This document shows, one piece after another, positions 59,701 to 64,000 of a stretch of DNA of 64,000 bases. Position 1 is the first letter of the stretch; every line of letters starts with the position of its first letter. A model generated the notes under the pieces. It saw only the letters and a program-made list of their open reading frames with translations, made no database searches and was not told the origin of the DNA. This stretch comes from Mucilaginibacter sp. JRF. GTDB taxonomy: Bacteria > Bacteroidota > Bacteroidia > Sphingobacteriales > Sphingobacteriaceae. The position numbers and the translations under genes were made by a program. The stretch lies in NCBI RefSeq assembly GCF_015223065.1, contig NZ_JADFBY010000005.1, positions 1-64,000 on the forward strand, given 5' to 3'.

Positions 59701-60822
59701 ATGGAACCTAACCTGAATGATGCCTCACAAAATGCCCAGGTATCAAACGCTGTAAAGCTGATAGATAAGGATGGCAACGTTGACCTTACCCAGGCATCAA
59801 CCGCCGACCTGAGCAAATATGCCGATCTGAACAAAGGCCTTAACCCGGCTGATGCCAACTCTATATTAAATTATGGCGTTGAGGTGCAAAACACCATGGA
59901 GCGTTACAGTAACCAGTTTTTGGCATCGGTACGTACCTATAACTCGGGCGAGGTAGGCGGCCTGATCAATGATCTGCTTACCGAACTTAATTATATTGAT
60001 GTTGATGAACTGGAGCGTAACTCGTTCACCAATTTTTTGGCGCGCATACCGCTGATAAAAAGGCTGGTATTTGATGCTAAAAAGCTGTTCCAGAAGTACG
60101 ATCTGGTGATCAACAACGTAGATAAGATCACCAACAAGATCAAAACCGGAAGGTTGAACGCCATTAAGGATAACAGTTCGCTGCAAACCATGTTCGAGAG
60201 CAATGTGGAGTACATTAAGCAGATGGAATCGCTCATCATATCGGGCCATATAAAACATAACGAGCTGAGCGAAAAACTGGCCGAAATGGAAGGCAATCCA
60301 TCAGCCTACAACGATTATGAAATTGCCGATCTGCGCGATTTTGTGAACCGCCTGGATAAGCGCCTGGCCGATATGAAAGTGGTGCGCTTTATCATGCTGC
60401 AATCATTAGCGCAAATAAGGGTGGTGCAAAACAACAATACTTCAATTGCCGAAAAAGCACAATCCATTGTAACCACAACCATACCGGTTTGGAAAAACCA
60501 GCTCACCATTGCCGTGGCTCTCAACAGGCAAAAGGCCAATGTGGAGATGCAGAAAAAAATATCGGACACGACGAACACCATCCTGCAAAAAAATGCCGAG
60601 CTGCTTAAGCAAAACAGTATTGATGTTGCGCGCGAGAATGAAAAGACCGTCGTGTCAATAGATACGCTGAAACGCACCACGCAATTGCTGATCGAAACCC
60701 TTAACGAGGTTAAACAGATACATGAGCAGGGTGCGCAAAACCGTAAGGTGCTTACATCTGAACTGCAAAACCTGGAAACTGAATTAAAAAAGAACGTTAC
60801 CAACGTAAATACCGGCCGATGA
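59701..60822 (+). CDS. telA: Toxic anion resistance protein TelA
   Basis: Soluble helical protein of 373 residues of the TelA/KlaA family. It has the characteristic order FLARIPLIKRLVFDAKKLFQ, NKIKTGRLNAIKDNSSLQTM and ADMKVVRFIMLQSLAQIRVV, then NTSIAEKAQSIVTTTIPVWK and QLTIAVALNRQKANVEMQKK. The last 60 residues form a coiled coil (KRTTQLLIETLNEVKQIHEQ). In other bacteria TelA interacts with TerD and TerC at the membrane. The N-terminal 60 residues (ASQNAQVSNAVKLIDKDGNV) are less conserved. Confidence 0.92.
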   Translation: MEPNLNDASQNAQVSNAVKLIDKDGNVDLTQASTADLSKYADLNKGLNPADANSILNYGVEVQNTMERYSNQFLASVRTYNSGEVGGLINDLLTELNYIDVDELERNSFTNFLARIPLIKRLVFDAKKLFQKYDLVINNVDKITNKIKTGRLNAIKDNSSLQTMFESNVEYIKQMESLIISGHIKHNELSEKLAEMEGNPSAYNDYEIADLRDFVNRLDKRLADMKVVRFIMLQSLAQIRVVQNNNTSIAEKAQSIVTTTIPVWKNQLTIAVALNRQKANVEMQKKISDTTNTILQKNAELLKQNSIDVARENEKTVVSIDTLKRTTQLLIETLNEVKQIHEQGAQNRKVLTSELQNLETELKKNVTNVNTGR

Positions 60823-60831
60823 GGATAGCGA

Positions 60832-61791
60832 ATGGATGATAACCTGACATTACGTGAGTCGACAAAAACACTGAATAAACTGCACCTGCTCTCCGCATTT
60901 TTTGAGGATGAGATAGTTTATAAGATATACTTGCGTACACAGGTTATTCATAAGCTTTATGAAACCAAACCCGAGCTTGATATTAACAAGCTCGACCTGT
61001 TTCATACCCAGTTCACTTTGCCCGCCATTGATTTGCTAAGGCGTATCAAAAAAATAAACGAGGGCAAGGTGAGCCTTTTGTTTGATGAGATACACCTGAA
61101 CGAGGAGCTGATAAACAGCATTAAAAGCGCTGATTTTAGCGAGGCCGATTTTAATAACGATAAGCAACGCCAGGCCCTTCGCATCAATAATTCGCTGCGC
61201 AAGTTGTATCAGCAACTGTCTGACGGGGGGCAGGAGTACACTTTGGTGCGAAACATCAACGCCTTTGGTGTACGCTACGCGGAGGACTATTTTTACAACA
61301 TTACCCCCGAACTGCTTGCCGAAATTACCGACTACGAGCCAGCCGAGGTTTATACCAATGCCCACGCGCTTATACACCGTAAGCTGATGGGGCGTTTGTG
61401 TAAGTTTGATTTTCGTACCGAATTTTACTGCGGCCTGCGTGCCGGTGATCTGCTGGTTGAAGTGTATAGGTTTATTGATGATCAGGATGAATATTACCTG
61501 TTTTACCCATCGCGTAACCTGTTTTTGCTCTTTGATGAAAATAAGCTTAACGGTATCAACTTAAGTACTGATATTACCCGTAACCAGCGCATTATACAGG
61601 AATTACAGGATAAAAATGATCAGCTGAAAAGTCGTGCCCATTTAATCCGCATAAACATCCCCGCCGAGGTAAAAGATCTGCTGGGCGAGAACTACAAAAA
61701 AATATCGGATATTGATTTCTTGCAGAATATTGCGAGTTTTGATGCGCAGGCGAATATCCTTAAAACTATGCTGAATACGGATATCATTTAA
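60832..61791 (+). CDS. Unrecognised Ter-operon protein of 319 residues
   Basis: Cytoplasmic protein with no signal peptide or membrane segment, predicted mostly helical. It starts DDNLTLRESTKTLNKLHLLS; FTLPAIDLLRRIKKINEGKV, LVRNINAFGVRYAEDYFYNI and FRTEFYCGLRAGDLLVEVYR are the most distinctive blocks, and the end (NDQLKSRAHLIRINIPAEVK) includes a short coiled coil. I do not recognise a family. It lies 9 bp after telA and 58 bp before terC, so it is a member of the same unit and may be a partner of TelA. Confidence 0.75.
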   Translation: MDDNLTLRESTKTLNKLHLLSAFFEDEIVYKIYLRTQVIHKLYETKPELDINKLDLFHTQFTLPAIDLLRRIKKINEGKVSLLFDEIHLNEELINSIKSADFSEADFNNDKQRQALRINNSLRKLYQQLSDGGQEYTLVRNINAFGVRYAEDYFYNITPELLAEITDYEPAEVYTNAHALIHRKLMGRLCKFDFRTEFYCGLRAGDLLVEVYRFIDDQDEYYLFYPSRNLFLLFDENKLNGINLSTDITRNQRIIQELQDKNDQLKSRAHLIRINIPAEVKDLLGENYKKISDIDFLQNIASFDAQANILKTMLNTDII

Positions 61792-61849
61792 AGCCGGTAA
61801 CATTAGGCATATATACTTACTCTAAACATTAAAACACATATATTAAAAG

Positions 61850-62665
61850 ATGGACTTTTTACACACCCTTTTAGGGGAAGATATTAAAGCGGGTTTACTT
61901 ATAATTTTAAACCTGATAGTTATTGAAAGCTTACTTTCGGTTGATAATGCCGCGGTGCTGGCCACCATGGTACTCGATCTGCCGAAGGAGCAACGTAACA
62001 AAGCATTGCGTTACGGTATCATCGGCGCGTATGTATTTAGGGGTATCTGTTTGTTTTTGGCGGCATGGCTGGTAAAAATATGGTGGCTTAAACCGCTTGG
62101 TGGTTTGTACCTGTTGTACCTGGCCTTTAACTATTTTAAGGGCAAAGCCGGTGGCGATAAGAATGAGGATGAATCCGTTAATAAAAGTGAGAGCTGGATA
62201 TACAAATCAACCGTTGGTTTGATGGGTAACTTTTGGGCAACCGTAGCCCTGGTTGAGGTAATGGATCTTGCCTTTTCTATTGATAACGTGTTCGCGGCGG
62301 TGGCATTTACCGATCATGTGTTCCTGATCTATACGGGCGTTTTCATTGGTATACTGGCCATGCGTTTTGTGGCGCAGGCTTTTGTTAAACTGATGGAGAA
62401 GTTCACCTTTCTGGAAACTATCGCTTTTATCGTAATTGGTGTATTAGGGCTTAAGCTATCATCATCATTATACACGCATTTTTACCCGGAAACACCTTTG
62501 GCGCATGCTATTGAGGGTGAGCGTACCGATCTGTTCGTATCCATATTTACCGTGGCCATATTTGTTATACCGGTAGTAACATCGTTATTGTTCAACTTCC
62601 CGAAAAGGCACACCATTGAGCCCGAGGTTGCCGAGGATGCCGAAGAAGTACTGAAAAAGAGCTAA
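61850..62665 (+). CDS. terC: TerC family integral membrane protein
   Basis: Membrane protein of 271 residues with seven or eight segments. It has the two conserved Asp motifs: VIESLLSVDNAAVLATMVLD near residue 28 and EVMDLAFSIDNVFAAVAFTD near 145, which are thought to bind metal in the membrane. The C-terminus is cytoplasmic and acidic (PEVAEDAEEVLKK). TerC is the membrane part of the Ter complex; some relatives export manganese. Its stop overlaps the pgpA start by one base. Confidence 0.93.
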   Translation: MDFLHTLLGEDIKAGLLIILNLIVIESLLSVDNAAVLATMVLDLPKEQRNKALRYGIIGAYVFRGICLFLAAWLVKIWWLKPLGGLYLLYLAFNYFKGKAGGDKNEDESVNKSESWIYKSTVGLMGNFWATVALVEVMDLAFSIDNVFAAVAFTDHVFLIYTGVFIGILAMRFVAQAFVKLMEKFTFLETIAFIVIGVLGLKLSSSLYTHFYPETPLAHAIEGERTDLFVSIFTVAIFVIPVVTSLLFNFPKRHTIEPEVAEDAEEVLKKS

Positions 62666-63120
62666 TGAATAAACTGATCGCGTCCATATTTGGTATAGGC
62701 TATTTAAAGGGTGGGGGCACATACGCCTCTATAGTTACCTGTGTGGTTATTTACTTTTTGTGGCAGGTGCCGGCGGTACTTGCCCCTTTGCCTGCAATTG
62801 CTATCGGACTGGTTATATTATTCGCCGGCATTTATACCGGCGATAAGGTTGAACCCTTTTGGGGCAAGGATAGCTACCGTGTAGTTATTGACGAGGTAGC
62901 CGGTATGTGGATAACCATGCTGTTCGTTCCGTTAAATAACATCAAACTGCTTATTGCCGGATTGATATTATTCCGCTTTTTTGATATGGTGAAGCCCCTG
63001 GGCGTTCGCCGTATGGAAGCGCTTAAGGGCGGTTTGGGCGTTATGATGGATGATGTGCTTGCCGGTGTTTACGCCCGTATAGTATTGCAGCTTATCATAT
63101 TTTCGGGCTTGTTGAAATAA
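62665..63120 (+). CDS. pgpA: Phosphatidylglycerophosphatase A
   Basis: Inner-membrane enzyme of 151 residues that dephosphorylates phosphatidylglycerophosphate, giving phosphatidylglycerol. It has IGYLKGGGTYASIVTCVVIY, the active-site VIDEVAGMWITMLFVP and FRFFDMVKPLGVRRMEALKG followed by GVMMDDVLAGVYA with the acidic ligands. It is coupled to terC by a one-base overlap, which is unusual company for a phospholipid gene and may tie envelope phospholipid synthesis to the Ter response. Confidence 0.92.
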   Translation: MNKLIASIFGIGYLKGGGTYASIVTCVVIYFLWQVPAVLAPLPAIAIGLVILFAGIYTGDKVEPFWGKDSYRVVIDEVAGMWITMLFVPLNNIKLLIAGLILFRFFDMVKPLGVRRMEALKGGLGVMMDDVLAGVYARIVLQLIIFSGLLK

Positions 63121-63160
63121 ACCGCCATTTTTAAAGTTTTTATAAAAAATACCCCAACAC

Positions 63161-63727
63161 ATGCTATCTGAAAAACTGAAAGACGAAACCAAAACATACC
63201 ACTACGAAACCGAGGTGGCACTGATAGGCCGCATAAAGGCCATAAAAGATAAACAGGATTACGCCGATCTGCTAAAAATGTTCTACGGCTACTTTGGCGG
63301 CCTTGAAAAGCATATTGATGCCGCTATTGATACCACGCTGATGGACGATTATCACCAGCGCCGCAAAACATCAGCCATTGCCGATGACCTGCAAGCGCTT
63401 GATGCCCCTGTACCTACTGTAGCCGGTGCTGATAACCTGCCCGTAATTGAAAACCATTTACAAGCTTTAGGCGCGCTATATGTTATTGAGGGGTCAACCC
63501 TTGGCGGTAAGATCATCAGTAAGATGATAGGCCAAAAGCTGGATGCATCAAACGGCGAAGCGCTAACGTTTTTTAACAGCTATGGCGAGGATACCGTAAA
63601 TATGTGGAACTCATTTAAGCAAAAAATGGATGCCCAGGCTAAAACCGAAGCAGAGCAAGCCGCCGTTGTTGAAACAGCCAACAGCACCTTTAAGCATTTT
63701 GCCAGCTGGATAGCCCGCGCTAATTAA
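63161..63727 (+). CDS. Biliverdin-producing heme oxygenase
   Basis: Heme oxygenase-fold protein of 188 residues that would open heme to biliverdin, iron and CO. The proximal heme ligand is His14 in LKDETKTYHYETEV, and the distal helix is ALGALYVIEGSTLGGKIISK with the Gly-rich bend. Bacterial members (BphO type) commonly make biliverdin as chromophore for a bacteriophytochrome kinase. A histidine kinase C-terminus is convergent with overlapping stop codons (63724-63727), which is compatible with that pairing. Iron release from heme is the other possibility. Confidence 0.88.
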   Translation: MLSEKLKDETKTYHYETEVALIGRIKAIKDKQDYADLLKMFYGYFGGLEKHIDAAIDTTLMDDYHQRRKTSAIADDLQALDAPVPTVAGADNLPVIENHLQALGALYVIEGSTLGGKIISKMIGQKLDASNGEALTFFNSYGEDTVNMWNSFKQKMDAQAKTEAEQAAVVETANSTFKHFASWIARAN

Positions 63728-64000
63728 GCCGGGTTACTAAACTCTACAAAAAAGGTTGAGCCTTTGCCGGGTTCGCTATCCACCCATATTTTGCCGCGGT
63801 GTTTTTCAACAATACGCTTTACTATGGCCAGGCCAACACCGCTGCCCTCAATGTCTTTCACATCGTCGGTGCGGTTAAACAGTTCAAATATTTTAGGGAG
63901 TTGCTTAATATCGATCCCCAAACCATTATCTTTTATCTGGTAAAGCACACCGTTATCGGTGGCTTTGCCCTCAATGTTCACCACCTGCGGGGTTGATTTT
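63724..64000 (-). CDS. Sensor histidine kinase, C-terminal part (cut by window edge)
   Basis: The last 91 codons of a histidine kinase whose N-terminal part lies beyond the window. The HATPase domain shows the N box remnant region, YQIKDNGLGIDIKQLPKIFE (G1), GSGVGLAIVKRIVEKHRG (G2) and the closing GKIWVDSEPGKGSTFFVEF. Sensor domains cannot be seen. Its stop overlaps that of the heme oxygenase, and the neighbourhood suggests, without proving, a bacteriophytochrome. Confidence 0.88.
   Translation of the reverse strand, partial: KSTPQVVNIEGKATDNGVLYQIKDNGLGIDIKQLPKIFELFNRTDDVKDIEGSGVGLAIVKRIVEKHRGKIWVDSEPGKGSTFFVEFSNPA

Noticed and set aside
1..64000. tRNA, rRNA, CRISPR arrays, integrases or transposases
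   Set aside because: I saw no cloverleaf with a TTCGA arm, no regularly spaced repeats and no recombinase motifs, though short RNAs can be missed by eye.

Overview
The window reads as chromosomal DNA of a Bacteroidetes bacterium. The best fit is Sphingobacteriaceae, probably Mucilaginibacter or a close relative; the genus is an inference. The reasons are a complete Sus-type starch locus (SusR-like regulator, SusC/SusD pair), TonB receptors with a carboxypeptidase-like N-terminal domain, several TAnnTTTG-type -7 promoter boxes, many lipoproteins, and a long signal peptidase I. I saw no rRNA, tRNA, CRISPR array, transposase or phage structural genes.

Layout. 1-4.1 kb: a TetX-like flavoprotein monooxygenase, a minus-strand trio (DUF1349 protein, EF-Tu domain-III-like small protein, dienelactone hydrolase) and exonuclease III. 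4.2-9.7 kb: lepB, a membrane protein whose C-terminus is frameshifted, and an orphan TonB receptor. 9.9-14.2 kb: LPG-synthase-like membrane protein plus GT2 glycosyltransferase, a VOC protein, a RhuM-family protein and Tag glycosylase. 14.3-19.2 kb: polA, a PemK/MazF-type toxin-antitoxin pair and murF. 19.3-31.7 kb: GH27 alpha-galactosidase, an APH-fold kinase, DUF6607 protein, YbaB, a serine hydrolase, several hypotheticals, a frameshifted TPR protein, fumC, S1/P1 nuclease and a low-molecular-weight tyrosine phosphatase. 31.7-39.8 kb: glgA-glgC (glycogen synthesis), recQ and an M14 peptidase.

39.9-54.0 kb is the Sus-like locus: a SusR-like membrane regulator, a SusA-like GH13 enzyme, SusC, SusD, SusE, a GH31 alpha-glucosidase and a surface GH13 amylase lipoprotein. 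Together they should bind starch at the cell surface, cut it, import the oligosaccharides and reduce them to glucose. Compared with the classical Bacteroides locus, GH31 stands where a GH97 SusB would be expected and no SusF is present.

54.2-55.8 kb is an AT-rich two-gene cassette: TcmP (three-Cys-motif partner, methyltransferase-like motifs) and a Gp37/Gp68 (DUF5131) protein with three clustered cysteines. A terminator flanks each side. It is the best candidate here for a little-described accessory system. 56.9-63.1 kb is a Ter-type stress operon: a HAD-fold protein with an unusual motif I, a PRTase-like protein, two TerD proteins, TelA, an unrecognised 319-residue protein, TerC and PgpA. 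It is followed by heme oxygenase, which converges on the C-terminal end of a histidine kinase cut by the window edge.

Two genes (near 5.52 kb and 27.56 kb) carry clear single-base frameshifts with coding sequence continuing in another frame. Several palindromic intergenic repeats (17.2, 24.0, 31.2 kb) and strong intrinsic terminators are also listed.
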